From: Hymenolepis diminuta
Lineage: Eukaryota > Platyhelminthes > Cestoda > Cyclophyllidea > Hymenolepididae
NCBI GenBank assembly: GCA_900708905.1
Contig: CAADRB010000029.1
Coordinates: forward strand, 620,655 to 684,654
Direction: 5' to 3'
DNA length: 64,000 bases
The first letter of the stretch is position 1. Every line of letters begins with the position of its first letter. Under the pieces are notes generated by a model. It saw only the letters and a program-made list of their open reading frames with translations. It was not told where the DNA came from and made no database searches. The position numbers were made by a program, and so were the translations under genes. Shown piece after piece: positions 14,460 to 26,800 of the stretch.

Positions 14460-16526
14460 ATGTATTTAAATGAAAATAAAGAGAATGTAAACTACTTGCT
14501 AACTAGGACAAGGGGTGTTAAAAAATCCGGTGTTTTTATTAAGGTAATTGAAGATTTGTTGCCATAACACTATATAGGTTCACAAAGGGCTTCGTGACAC
14601 CAGAAACGTCATTTCTAATAATGGTAAAACATTGAACTTGGCGTTCATGTTCTGTATGAAATTCGACTTTTAACTTTCGTTTATTCTAGTGTCTGCTCGC
14701 CGTAAATCAATTATTCGCAGCGCTCGACAGAGCTTGACTTTGAAATTTGGGAAGCTTGCGATTGAGAATGACGAATACATGGCGTCCGGTACTTCTTCAT
14801 CCTCTGATAAAACCCCAAGTCGACGTAAGAAACTGGCACATTTGGATTCTGAAAATGTCCCGAGTAGTTCTTCCGCCTCTGGTTCAAGATCAGTCAGTAG
14901 GAGACCGAAAATAAAAATAGAGGTATAATTTTGTGCTCATACTTCATGGTTATATCTTTATATATTATTTGTAGTATTAATTTCCCTATTTTTAAATTAG
15001 CTAGCTAAGGATAACGTAAAGAATATATTTACATATAATTACGATCTTGAAGAACTCCTTTCACGCATTCGTCGAACGATGAAACCCGATGAAGAGAAAG
15101 AGCCATACAAACTCACGTACTTTCTCCGTTATCTTGGAAATGAAATGATTCGTGAAAAGCGTGTAAGTTATTAGCGTTCAAGTTTGATATTTGATTCATT
15201 GTTTCCGCTTAATCTAATTTATTATTACTTCTTTTAGGATCATTATCGACGCTCTGATTTTTTGGTCAATAAACATGTGGAGACACAAACAAGGGATATG
15301 CTCAGCACAGTTGCTGATTGGATGATCGGTCTATTTGAATTGTTTCCCCTTACTCAATATGTTATTCACTTGGCTTGGGATATCTTCCTCTGCTACTTGG
15401 AAGCAGTGAAATCGGAAAGGAAATTCGATATTGCCTATAACGAGCGGGAAGCAGCAGCCAAAATTCCCAGGTAATAATCCACTTTTAGTGTAGCTTTTTT
15501 CAGATTTTGTGAATGACACTTATTTAATTTATGTCTAGAAACTGGCTTTCCAATAGTGCGAAAATTGCGGTTCAGACAGCTATCAAATTGGCCGATATGG
15601 ATCCACAAATTATTGATCACGAACATGATAACAGCAATTTGTGCGGGGAATTGAATTTCTACACATATATGGCCGAAGAAAAGGCTTTTCTGTCAACTAT
15701 CAAGTTTAATTTTCTCTGGCCCAGTGATGTTGTCTTTCTCGATGAGTTTCTGGAGGTTTGTTTTGGTTGGCTTGTTTCCCCGATATCACGTTAAGTGGAA
15801 CCTTGATTTATTTGTCTTTTTGTCTCCATCCCTTCAAGGTGCTGGATTCACGGAATAAGAAGCTGAAAAAGATGTGCAGCTTTCTCCTAGACGTGGGAAT
15901 GCATAATCATGAGCTAAGTCTTTCGAAAGCCTCTAAAAAGGCTGCAGCTGTGCTTTGGTTAGGCCGATGTGTTCTCAATAATCCCACTTACAGAACCTGG
16001 CGAGCTCAACCCAAAATCTCCACGGTGCTTGATCTTTTTGATTCGAACCCGGATTTCTACGAGTCTCTGATAGCTTCAGAGTAAGTCGGTTTATTTTTTT
16101 TACTTCATTATCACACTACTTTATTGATCCTAATGTCTGGATCATCCTTTTTTCAGCTCTAAAGAATTGGAGAAGACCTTACCAGCCAAGCAATTGGAAC
16201 TCATCAATAGTATGAAAGATTTGCGTAAATTGGAAGGGGACTTGAAACCCCTTTGGTCCCCCTTATTGGAGATTATCACAACTTACTCTGAAAGTGAGAT
16301 TATCCCCATGGCCCTTAAATACCACAAGCAAGCTTTTTGGCAATTAGCTGAGACTATAAAATATAGAGAATTAGTGCTAAAACGGAAGATAATTGTGCGT
16401 TCCCTAGAGGAGACGCTCAAATTTCCGGTTGAACTCAAACGTGCTCCAACCGTTACTAAAAGACCAGTGTCAAATTGCCAACATACTCTGCGGTGGAGTG
16501 TCTTTAGTCGGCACAGATCATTGTAA
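14460..16526 (+). CDS. Divergent mitotic (B-type-like) cyclin, 8 exons
   Basis: Exons: 14460-14543, 14578-14623, 14690-14922, 15001-15162, 15238-15470, 15539-15755, 15839-16080, 16157-16526. All junctions keep frame, giving about 528 residues. Introns are 34-83 nt with GT-AG ends. The product should bind and activate a cyclin-dependent kinase. A cyclin fold is visible: a first box with the DW motif (MLSTVADWM) and a long-helix pattern, then KLADMDP where cyclins have the KYEE-type segment, then a second box (FLDEFLEVLDS, and FLLDVG followed by AAAVLWLGRCVL). The family consensus MRAILVDW is only partly kept, so the subtype is uncertain. The N-terminus has a KEN motif at residues 7-9 and an RQSL D-box-like motif, matching APC/C-controlled cyclins. 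The ATG at 14460 is chosen because this exon and the 46-nt second exon splice in phase to the rest. A stop at 16524-16526 is followed 50 nt later by AATAAA; a GTAAGT at 16523 could alternatively be a further donor. Confidence 0.85.
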
Positions 16527-16575
16527 GTTTCCCAAATTTTCCTTTCCGTATATAAAGATAGTATGCCAGTATCTC

Positions 16576-16581
16576 AATAAA
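16576..16581 (+). terminator. AATAAA poly(A) signal of the cyclin gene
   Basis: AATAAA lies 50 nt after the cyclin stop codon, which supports the stop at 16526 as the true gene end. Confidence 0.55.
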
Positions 16582-16710
16582 TGCATCTTGAGCAAAGGTT
16601 ACTGGTATTTTCTGATTAAGGTAGACGTAAACTTCACCCTTCATTAATGATGGAGTATCTCCGTTTACCTTCTATTTTGTTCTTCATCTATCAAGATAAT
16701 TTCTAAATCA

Positions 16711-17219
16711 ATGAAAAAAAACCTTCCGAGTTCTCTGAGTGAACTGTTAAAATTACCCAGCCTGGGTAGATGGGAGGTATCTTGGAGCCGCTCTAATGAG
16801 AAGCTCACATCTTACTACTCATCATTGACCAGAGTTAATCAGTGCGGTTGGCCATCTACATCATTGGATTTACATCGATCTCATGACAAACGTGCAAGAT
16901 AACCACTACTTCTCCGGCATATACAGTGAAAGGAAATTGTTTTCTAACACTTTTCTTAATTAGAAGGGAGGAGTTCCGTTTTCTATTTTTCGATCATTGG
17001 ACCAAGAACCAGTGATCTCTAACACTCGCTACCAATTTGGATATCCATTAGCAAAATCTAAACCTACAGGCTGATCGAGAGATAACTCTCTACAACTCTA
17101 CAGAGGCTTTACTTTTCAAGAATATGCAAATTACCGGTACACTGACTTTTGGAATTCAGTCTTTTGGGTGCAAAGATAGTGGTGGATCATTAAAGAAGTG
17201 TAAACTCGGATGGATGTAA
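16711..17219 (+). CDS. Possible small protein gene, 4 short exons
   Basis: Candidate exons are 16711-16765, 16833-16925, 16964-17011 and 17104-17219. Every junction is phase 1 and the joined frame gives 103 residues. Introns would be 67, 38 and 92 nt, like those of the adjacent cyclin; the 38-nt one has CTAAC and a TTAATTAG acceptor. A T-rich AG at 16694-16695 precedes the ATG by 15 nt, and AATAAA at 17338-17343 follows the stop. The predicted middle part is rich in aromatic and hydrophobic residues, such as HHWIYIDLM. I recognise no domain. Splice choices were made by eye, and chance frames of this size are common here, so this is tentative. Confidence 0.27.
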
Positions 17220-18647
17220 ATATTGCCAGAAATTGAAGTCTCCAGATTCTATGATGGAGTCCTGAGTGTTTTACTAAACTGTGCCTTGAATTTCGATTTA
17301 AACCACATGTTACGGATGCCCTTCTTGTGTCCCTTCTAATAAAAAGAAACCGTATAATATCTAAATTATTTGATTTTTAAAATGATAAGTTGTTTCCCAA
17401 TCTCCCTCTATATCAGGTGATGGGACAGTCACTTCACTCAAAGTATATCCTTGTTTGTACTTTTAACCTCATTCAAATTACTGGATATTTTTGTGCAGTC
17501 CCTTATGAGGGTACTGCCAAATAAAATCAACATGAATCCTTTCAATGCGTATTGATTAATCTCTACCTTTTGTATGTATTTTAGGACTGGTTATGACGTC
17601 CCAACAGAATACCTACTTGGGTCTTTGAAATATTTAGTCCCTAATTATCCCCTTGTTGAATGTCCACCTTCATGTCAATGTTTTGTATGTAGTAATCTCT
17701 TAAGATTTCGCCTTGCATCTCAACCTCACTAGAGAGCTTTCATACTCATTCTAACTTTTTTACTCCTTCTGTGGTCTCTATAATTTTATACCATTTCTCT
17801 CTATATACCCCTCGTTCCCTTTCAATTTGATTATTTCATTTAGGGCGATATATGTGTATGTGCATGTATGTATTTAAACTACCCCCAATCTTTCAATGTA
17901 CTGCCCACCATATTTGATTTTTAAGTCCAATGCATGCAAATTTTTCTGATTAATGATGATTTCCCATCCTCTTTTCGGATCAACTGATCTCTTGATCCAA
18001 TCGGCGAAATTCTGATTGTAAATGTAAATCCTGGCGAGCTTTCTTGATAATCCAGATCATCGTCGTGAATCTCTGTAATAAAGTGGTACCTACAAAATAA
18101 AATATGAATGTGATCGATTTACTTTTATCTGTTGGTCTTGGATCCTTCGTTAAGTTTACATCTCTCATTTTTAGGTTATTTGGCAAGGAACCAAGTTAAC
18201 CTATTGAAAATTAGTAAATCTGTGAAATTGAACGCTCGCTAATGAACTGCTGGGTTATGGGGTTTTGGCACAATCTGTCGGTATTCACCGAAATTAAATT
18301 CATGCTCTTCCTAATATTGGTTATAGTTGACAATCTTACAATTATAAATCCTGGTAAAAGAGAAACGGAAAGACTTTTTGAAGATGACTAAACCCTCCAG
18401 TTATGACGATTCTCACAGCATCCAAGAAAAGACAAAGTCAACGCTGAAACTAGTAGATATAGTTTCACTCAATCATGCAATCGTTCTTGACCAAAACATA
18501 TCTATTTGTGTAGTTTAGCTAAGATGTCAATTAAGAGCTTGAATAGCAGGGTTTATTATTGAGATCGGAGATTAATAATTTCTATTAAAGAAAATACAAA
18601 AAGATTTTTTTAAAATCACAAACAAGACGTTTGGGGGTTGTATAAAT

Positions 18648-19045
18648 ATGAAACTCATGGTGGATTTTACCACAGCGGTTGGTCAAAAGTTTAGTCCCAC
18701 TTCCATTGTATTCACTGAAGATCGACCAGTGAGCAAGGTAAAGAATTGATTTCCTTTCTCTGTCTCTTCTATTATTCTACTTTTAGATGAGCCCAGGTGA
18801 ATCTGAATTATCTCCTTTTCCCTCACTATATTGGCGTATAGTGAGACATTGGCTTTGTCCGTTTTAGCAGTTGGCTATGTTGAACCGTCTAGAAATTACT
18901 TCCCAACCACCAGTAAGCTAGATAGTGTACACAGCATTATTCTTTGAAGTGAGTTTACACATTTGTTGTTTCTTTGAAGATCGGCATTCATTTAGTTATG
19001 GATTTAATCAAGGATACGAGGCGGGCAAGAAGACTTACAACATGA
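18648..19045 (+). CDS. Possible small protein or C-terminal part of a gene, 3 exons
   Basis: Candidate exons are 18648-18737 (ends AAG|GTAAAG), 18868-18912 (between TTTTAG and GTAAGC) and 18980-19045 (after TTTCTTTGAAG, ending in TGA). All are phase 0 and together give 66 residues with a basic end (DTRRARR). Introns of 130 and 67 nt match local intron sizes. The frame of the first exon stays open upstream of its ATG, so it may instead be an internal exon of a larger gene. TATAAAT just before the ATG could be coincidence. No family is recognised. Confidence 0.27.
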
Positions 19046-20434
19046 AAGGGAGAAGCATGCGCAGTTTAATGGCAACTTTTCAAGCATTTTATGTGTTCTT
19101 TCTTTAGGTGTTATTATCACCCACGCCAAGGCAAAAATGTTATGTCTCATCTTGGGTTAGCAGTTTAATAGTGGCTACGAAAGGGATGGGATGGAAGTAG
19201 AAATTAAGGTCAGGCCATCGGAAAAGTCTTACTTCTTTTGATTTTTAGATTCGAGTTTTACATACCTAACCTCTCCGATAGACCAATTCTTCCTTTTCTA
19301 CAATCCCAGGGTCAAGATTTGTCCCAGTTTCCTGAGTGAATGTACTGGCGACGATCAGACCTTATTGATCTGTTTATTGAATTGAATGGTTGCCATGATA
19401 TTAGTCAACTAGCACGATCCTAATATAGCAGTGCTCACAAGAGTTCGCTCAGGGTGAATTGCAATAATAATCTTTGGTGTAGTTTCTTCCTCCTTCAAGT
19501 GAAATATCAAATTATAATGGACTTATTCAAAGAATTAATTACCCTCATTTTTGCCTTGCGGAATTTGGAAAGGTTATAGATACACTTACATTTAACTGCA
19601 TTTAAAGGAGCTGTTGGTTGATCAATTTCCTCTCGAAAAAACTAGGTGTATGCGATGTGAGGTCATTTGAATCCCTCATAACTCTCTAGCCTCTCGTAAA
19701 GCCTTGGAAATCATTTATATCTGCTCTAGCCAATATCTTCGTTCCTCGAACGATTCACTTTCACATAATGCCCAATTTATCCGTACAAAGCACATGATGA
19801 ATCGGACAATGTCTACAGTGCGTGTTGGAACTTCTATGAGTCAGAAAATTTTGGCAATTAATTGACGAGCCTAATCGATGGCCACCGGCAAAATTCATCT
19901 AAGCAAGTACAGATACTATTGTTTAATCGATCGCACTGCTAGCTTACTATCGATCGTCGATCAGTTTCAATTTTTGTTGGAATAAAACACTAACCGTGGT
20001 TTTAAATAACTTCGTCGTTTGATAAATTATGATTTAACCTATCGCCAACTTTTACAAGGACAGAAAGTTGAAGGATTATCTATTTTACCATGAGAGAAAC
20101 GCCTAAACACTATTAAAAGATGATTACTTGTTTCAAGCAGTGTTAGAGGTAAACTATTCCCTCCTCAGAATTTCCTCTGTTATTCAATTGATACTGAAGA
20201 AACTTCTCTTTATTGTTATCCATACATTACCGAAGTGAGGGGAAAGTAGATACTTCTTGGAGCTTAGATTCGACGGAGTAGTAGTTAATCTATGTTTTCA
20301 AGATTCCATGTGTAATTTTACGAAGGAATTTTTCTGACGTCACTAAGTTAACCCACTTAGGGGACATCAACCTTGTTTTCGAATACGAATTGGCACGTTT
20401 AATCTTCAGCAAATACTCGCAACCGTTGTAAGGT

Positions 20435-21790
20435 ATGGTCCAGTACGCCACAACTGCTCAGACGCCAGAGAGAGAAAAGACAGACGTTCAGCGAGAAAAG
20501 TCTAGTCTAGTAACCAGACCAGACCATACTTATTTTATTGATGGAATCAATATTGCGCATTCGGTGAGTGGTACAGTATTGTTTCGTCTTTCTATCGACA
20601 ACCACCGTCATCATCCACTAAATTAAATCCTGATTTTGGAACCAACTTACAACAATTTATTTTCATTTAAGGATGTCTTCCATACGCCTATTTTATAGCC
20701 ATGGCAACTAATTACACTTGACCGCTAAGCTGTCATCTTTTCTTGAGACATTCACTGTCACCTTAGTGGGTAGGTCTAGCGGCCAGTTTGGTTATTTAAA
20801 TCATGTGATATACTAGACTGTGTCCCACGAGGTATTTATTCATCTTCAGTGTTTAACCTTCTAGCAAATAATTGGCTGAATTCGGCTATTAAAGATCTTA
20901 AAGATTTCAGTTACGACGAATAGTAGTTCAATACCGAAAATAATTTTATTTCCAATTAGAACAAGGCCTTGGATTAATAATGTTTTAATTACCCCCTTTT
21001 TATGGTTTCCTTAAAGCTTGGTTACATTAGCATTATTAGACAAAACACCTTACGATACTTGAAAATATCCGTATTTTGTAAAGAGGAGAATGATTTATTG
21101 CAGCTATTTTAATCAACTCGCTTTATCTAATTCAAAGGCATAGGCTTGGAAATATTGGCCACTTGGGGGCGTGCTCAAACAGCTGTAAGTGAGCTTTGTC
21201 ATCAAGGCCTAAAAGTGCATGGTTAATGTGCGTGCTTGGAAGAATTGGGTGAATTTCACTAGCTCTCAAGTGTGGGATTTAGGGATATTGGTGAATTGCA
21301 TGAGTCTCTTTTGAACAGGTATATAATAAACCATTTGAACCAATTATATTTTCAATCTGAGATTTGGATAATGGAGATATATTGAGTTTTATCATAGTTT
21401 ACATAGACATAAAACCTTTATCGGAAATAATATTGTAATTTTCCTAATTTTCCAGAGATTGCGAACAATTTTTAATTGGGGAAACCAACTAGAACTGGTT
21501 AACATAAAGTCCAAGAAATGATAAAGGGGAGGGGATCAAAAAGATACAGAGAGCACCGTAAGGTATCAAAGTCTTACTTCACTTTCATTTTGGATTCGGG
21601 TTATAAAATATTTACAAACTGGGTAGCTCACGTTCAAAAGTTCAAATTTCATTAAACGTTCCCTGGATTGCAGCAAGTGCTTAATAATCATTTTTATTTT
21701 AATTAGGAAGGGTCGATCTTGCCGCTTCATCTCATTTTTTCTTCAGTGGCTGAGAAGGCAAAATGTTCTTACGTACAATCCATTATTGAG
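20435..21790 (+). CDS. Possible partial gene, two phase-0 exons
   Basis: An ATG exon at 20435-20563 ends exactly at a consensus donor (TCG|GTGAGT). An 84-nt segment at 21707-21790 is flanked by a T-rich ATTAG acceptor and a GAG|GTAAGA donor. Both are phase 0 and joining them keeps an open frame of 71 codons. A possible terminal exon near 26318-26374 follows TTTTCTAG and ends in TAG, but the 4.5 kb intron makes it weak. The first exon is charged and hydrophilic; the second carries a short hydrophobic helix-like stretch. No known domain is seen. Confidence 0.27.
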
Positions 21791-22832
21791 GTAAGATAGG
21801 TGAAAATTTGAAGTTAGTAGAAGTGCTAACTATTGCAATCTATGGTTACTTGATATCCCTAGATTTGTTAAAAGATAGTAATGGGAAATTGATTGTATAA
21901 TTAGCTTAATCGGTCTGTTCTTTGAATTGAGTTAATACTGCAGACCTTCAAACAACTGGCTTTTCTGAACAGAATACAGCAAGTATCATAGCATTTGAAT
22001 TCCTATCTTTGCAAAAAATAATTGCATGTATTTTTATGTCTATTTACGTCTTTAATATAATGTGGTTGCTGAGTTGTTTACGGCTCTGAATTTAAATTTC
22101 TATCTCTAACTACAATCAATTTTTAGATTATATTGTTTTATCACCCTCGGCTTACTCTTTTCTCTTGGCATCTCTAAACTGCTTCAGAAATCTAACTGTT
22201 TCAACGTCAAGCAATTGAGAACTTACGCATAAAACACCTATTGGGAATTGGGTTTACAAGATATGAAGTACGCAGGTAACGCAGATCCCCTATTAAGAAG
22301 TTGTGAATTCCGATATTCACAACTATGTATTTTTATATAGGTCGTTTACGAAAAACTAGCGAATGTAAAGACTTCTTTTAGGGGTCTGAGAGGAAAAGAC
22401 TGACGGATTAAATTCCTCTCCCGTCTTGAAAACATGTTAGTCTTAGATAATATTTTCAAACGTTTATTATGAATAGTTACCGAACCATTTCGAGTTTTTT
22501 ATCTCGATTTCCTAATAAATGAGAGTAAAATGATGATCAGAGACGTCTTGAATACCTATTTCATTTTTTAACAACTGTGCGCTAATTTAATAAACTACTA
22601 AATATTACGCATGTCAGAGAAGAGGACGAAATTAATCAAATTTTGGAGAAAGGGAAGGTGAATTTGATCGTTAGAATTTAGAATTTTCTCTTATTCATTA
22701 CTCAGTTCAGACTGAGGAAAATCGTATATTGGACAATCTTTGTTATTTTTCGGAATATACTGAGGTTTTCCATATGCTGTCTTCAGAAAAATTAATATCA
22801 TTAATTTTAGTAACTGACGATGAATGTATATA

Positions 22833-22923
22833 GGTCTTAATGTTAGGATTGAGTTTGATATTCTGATGTGTAAAGATATAACCATTCTTTTCTTTTGTAA
22901 GATTTGAAGCATCTAAGAAAAGG
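22833..22923 (+). repeat. Short diverged repeat, copy 1
   Basis: About 90 bp aligning with 23740-23830 at roughly 70 to 75 percent identity. Both copies share TTCTGAT or CTCTGAT, AAGATATA, a T-rich run, and then TTTGAAGCATCTA or TGTGAAGCATCTA followed by GAAAAG. The copies are 907 bp apart in direct orientation, suggesting a dispersed repeat family. Confidence 0.5.
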
Positions 22924-23739
22924 ACATTTGAAGTTACTTGAGTTCGTTAAATTAGTAGAGTACTTCATAAAATTTCAGTCCCCCATCGATTAAATGTTGG
23001 AAATCTTTAAAATTGGACCTATTCACTGTGCAACTGATTTTACTACGTTTCACTTTTTTGGTACGAAGTTCACTGACATTGAGGTTTTTATAGTTAGGGC
23101 GATAAATTTGATTGTTTACGTTAGCTTCTTTCCTATAAATGACCTAGAGAACCCCACCTATTCGCAGGTGGGATTCATCAAACCAGTTAGTGAGTGAGTC
23201 CTGGCAGTGTACATTAGAAAAAGAACAATTTTTCATCACCCGACTCGCATATGCTGATACACACACGTGTCCATGTGTGCAAATGGAGATGAGTCAGTAT
23301 AACTGGGTGGGAGGTTCCTATGACAATGTTATCTCTCACACTCCGCTTTCCCTTTCTCGCTCGCATCCTGTTTTTGCCGTTTTTTAACCTGCCACAGAGC
23401 CGTGCGTCATACTCACTTCCACGCATTTCGTCAACACATTTTGGATTCGCCGTTCCATCAACAACCAGTTGCACACACATTTGGTTCTTATCTTTGGACA
23501 GTCCAAGAAAACCCATATGGGCAACTTATTTGCCTTTTTCCCGTTTCCTACAAATATTTATCTATATATTCTAAAATAGAGATGACACCTTTATAAATAG
23601 TCTGTTTGACGAGAAAATTTTGTCACGTTCCCGTTATAACTGTAATTTGAACAAGGTGATGGATAGCTTCGGATACTACAATGTAATGAGAAAATGTAAT
23701 GCGAAACTTTGGGTCTTGAAAGAAAAGGACTTTAAAGTA

Positions 23740-23830
23740 GATCATAATGTCAGAATTTAGGATGATACTCTGATATATTAAGATATAGAAACTTTTTTCT
23801 TGTGTAGGATGTGAAGCATCTAGGAAAAGA
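23740..23830 (+). repeat. Short diverged repeat, copy 2
   Basis: Direct-orientation partner of 22833-22923. The best conserved block is GTGAAGCATCTAGGAAAAG at 23811-23829. The outer borders fade and could not be set precisely. Confidence 0.5.
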
Positions 23831-26800
23831 GCTGGTGATTCTTGGACCTAGCATTTCATGGCTTGGGAAATTATGTTCAATAGCAGTTGGGTGACTATTG
23901 AAATATATGTCTGCTTGCGTGAACCAGGGATAATAATCAATTGTACTTTCTTTTTAGCATATTTACTATCCTAATCTGATATCCTAATATCAGACGAAAT
24001 GTGTTTCAAACGGCAATGTTTAACAGATTGGAAGGTGCCGCCACTCCCATCTTTCGGGTTATAGATATTTCCGCGACTGCTTAATTATCAAACTCTTAGT
24101 AGGCTCAAGACGGTCCGTGAATGATATACATCTTGTTTATTTTAAATTAGAAACTAACTAATTTAAAGGTAAATAATAGCGTACGTCGAACATGCAAAGT
24201 TTAAAATGGTAATTTTTTGATCTCACTAGTGCAAACAAGCTTCCAGTAATGCAGAATTGTAGGACTTCTACAAAGTTCCCGAAGTGAAATTTTAATTAAT
24301 TCTTAAGTTCAGGTAGGAGAGTTTTGTATTTTTAATAAGCAATATAATGGAGTTGGATAAGAGACTGAAATGTGTATAATTAAAGATGAACACAAGAATA
24401 TATTTGTTTAACAAATAAGAAGTTAAGAATCCACAAGCCTAACTTAGTAGTGATCTGAGATAGTAGCTGAGAGAATCAGAATAGTTTTTCGATTAGTGGA
24501 AAACCGATGAGAATGCAGACACCTGTAGGTGTTGGGACCTCATACAGACACATGCAAATGAAAATAGAAAATCAATGCAAGCACATCCAGGTGTGCAAAT
24601 GCATATTGAAAATTGCATTAAGAATTTGCATTGTAATAACGTGTTAATGGTAGATAATGTGGTCGGTTATTGCCATTACGTAGCGGTTTTCAAACTTACT
24701 TTATCCAAAATGGCAGATACGCACTTTGCCACCTCTCAGCATGCATATTTATTAGCCTCACTTTATTATATTGGCGGTTTTAAACTTTACCTTTAATTAA
24801 TTAAATCTGCTACGATAAGATGAATCCGTCGTAATGTATGCAGACAACTTTTTCTTTCTTCAAGTCATGCCAAAGTTCTCTTTAATGGATACGTGTCCGT
24901 ATGTATAGGATGATTGAGGGAAGGCTTATAAATCTTAGCTTATATCCACTAACTGTCCAATGGCTATGAAGTTGATTGTGGCACCAGCATGCAATCTTAT
25001 TAAATTGAGCTGCTTCCTTTCTAATCAAGCAAACGAGACTAGGAATATAAAACAATTGATCGAAAACTTTCCTTCTGACAAAATGACATCTAGTTCGATT
25101 TTACCAGTAGCCTTTTTACGCGAGGTGGCCTTTGCAATTTGGCATTAACTGAAATATATCGTCCCTAAATACCATAAACCATGATTTCAAGGACAAAATG
25201 TGACTAATGACCAAGTGAACTCCAAGGAGTTCTTTGATATTCAGGAAAGAAATCGTAAAATTCCTCTCACTTTTCACTTCGATATCTCTTCGGTTATATA
25301 ATTATTTCTCTGTCCATTGCTGTATTTTCGATCAGATTTGTCCAAAATTATTTTTCTGAGGTAACTTTAGAAAACAAAACAAAGGATTATTAATCAGAGG
25401 CACACACAAAAAACCAGGTTATTCCTTTTCGAATATTTGGTTTCTTTTTTTAATCAGTACCAAAACTGTCACTGGACATTTTTTGAAATGAAGTGGAAAG
25501 GGGGGGGAGGAGATCAAAGCCTCTTTAATGGACGATGAAATAAAAAAATTAAAGCAGAGTCGGTTAGGCTTTACGGAATCAGCGAAATTTATTGATTTGC
25601 CAATGCAAACTGAAAGCGCTCTAAATATTCAAAATATTAAATTAAGAAAAAAAAACGGGGATGTGTGATGATGATGAAAAAGGACCTTCGAAAGAGTATA
25701 TGAAAGAAATGACTAGTTAAAAAGTGTTCGGAGACTTAACCAACTACTTCTATTTTGTGATTTTCCCGACCATTAAACTTAAGTGAAAAATCGTAATTCC
25801 GCATGTATCCAAATTTTGAAATCCTCTATTGTTAGAGAAAAAATGGTGAACAAATTCAAGATCTTAAGCTAGATGAGTCATATCGATTGAGGGCAGATTT
25901 CTTGAGTAATATGACATCATTATATAGGCGAATGTCCTAATATCCCTAGAGATAAGCACACAAAATATTTTGGTCTGAAAACTGACTACAGGAAGTCTCT
26001 CAGAAATTTACTAGAAAAAAGTTGAGGCAGTTTGTTAGACACCAAATTGACAAAAAGGTTCATAATAAGCAGGTAAATTAGAGTTAATTTGGAATATTTC
26101 ATAAGTTTTCCGAAATCTTAAAGCTCAAGCAGTAATAGACTTAATTTGGTTTTAAAGCATGTAACTGATATAATGTGAATCGATCGATAAATGATGAAAT
26201 TCCGAAGCAAGAGCGTCCGTGCCCAGAACAAGTGTTTTGGTTAGTCATATGTAAGACTGTTAATCTTTAATTTTTGTTTGAAATGCCACTTGGTTATAAA
26301 CTATATCTTTTCTAGCACAAAGCTACGAAATCAGTGCTGCGATCCTCCAAACCGTCTCCTTTCAACTGCTATTAGAAATACTGGATATTAAAATACGGCG
26401 AACAATATAATTTGCCGAGCATAATCCTTTATTACTTCAAAGCCTGAATCCACTTTGATCCCTTCAAGAGAATTTATTTACTCTGTCCCCAGCAAACACG
26501 AATATATAGATGACCTCCATACCATACAATATCACTGGTTTTACATAAACAACACCCTGAGTTGTTGATAAAATGAGAAGACATTTCATTATTGCGATCG
26601 AAGAAAAGATAAAATTGGATTAAACGTGGGATCCTAAATATTTCTGTCCATAACTCTTTATAAACTCGAGGCACTTGAATTAGATAAGGGTTTCAATTTA
26701 AAAAAATAAGTTATTAGTCGCTTAAATGAAAAGCTGAACGAAATGAATTCGGTGACCTTCCCGAATGCCCATTTCTTGTCCTCATAAAATGACCTAGACA

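Noticed and set aside
23190..23596. Overlapping frames of 64-100 codons on both strands
   Set aside because: No domain and mutually exclusive frames; treated as a compositional patch.
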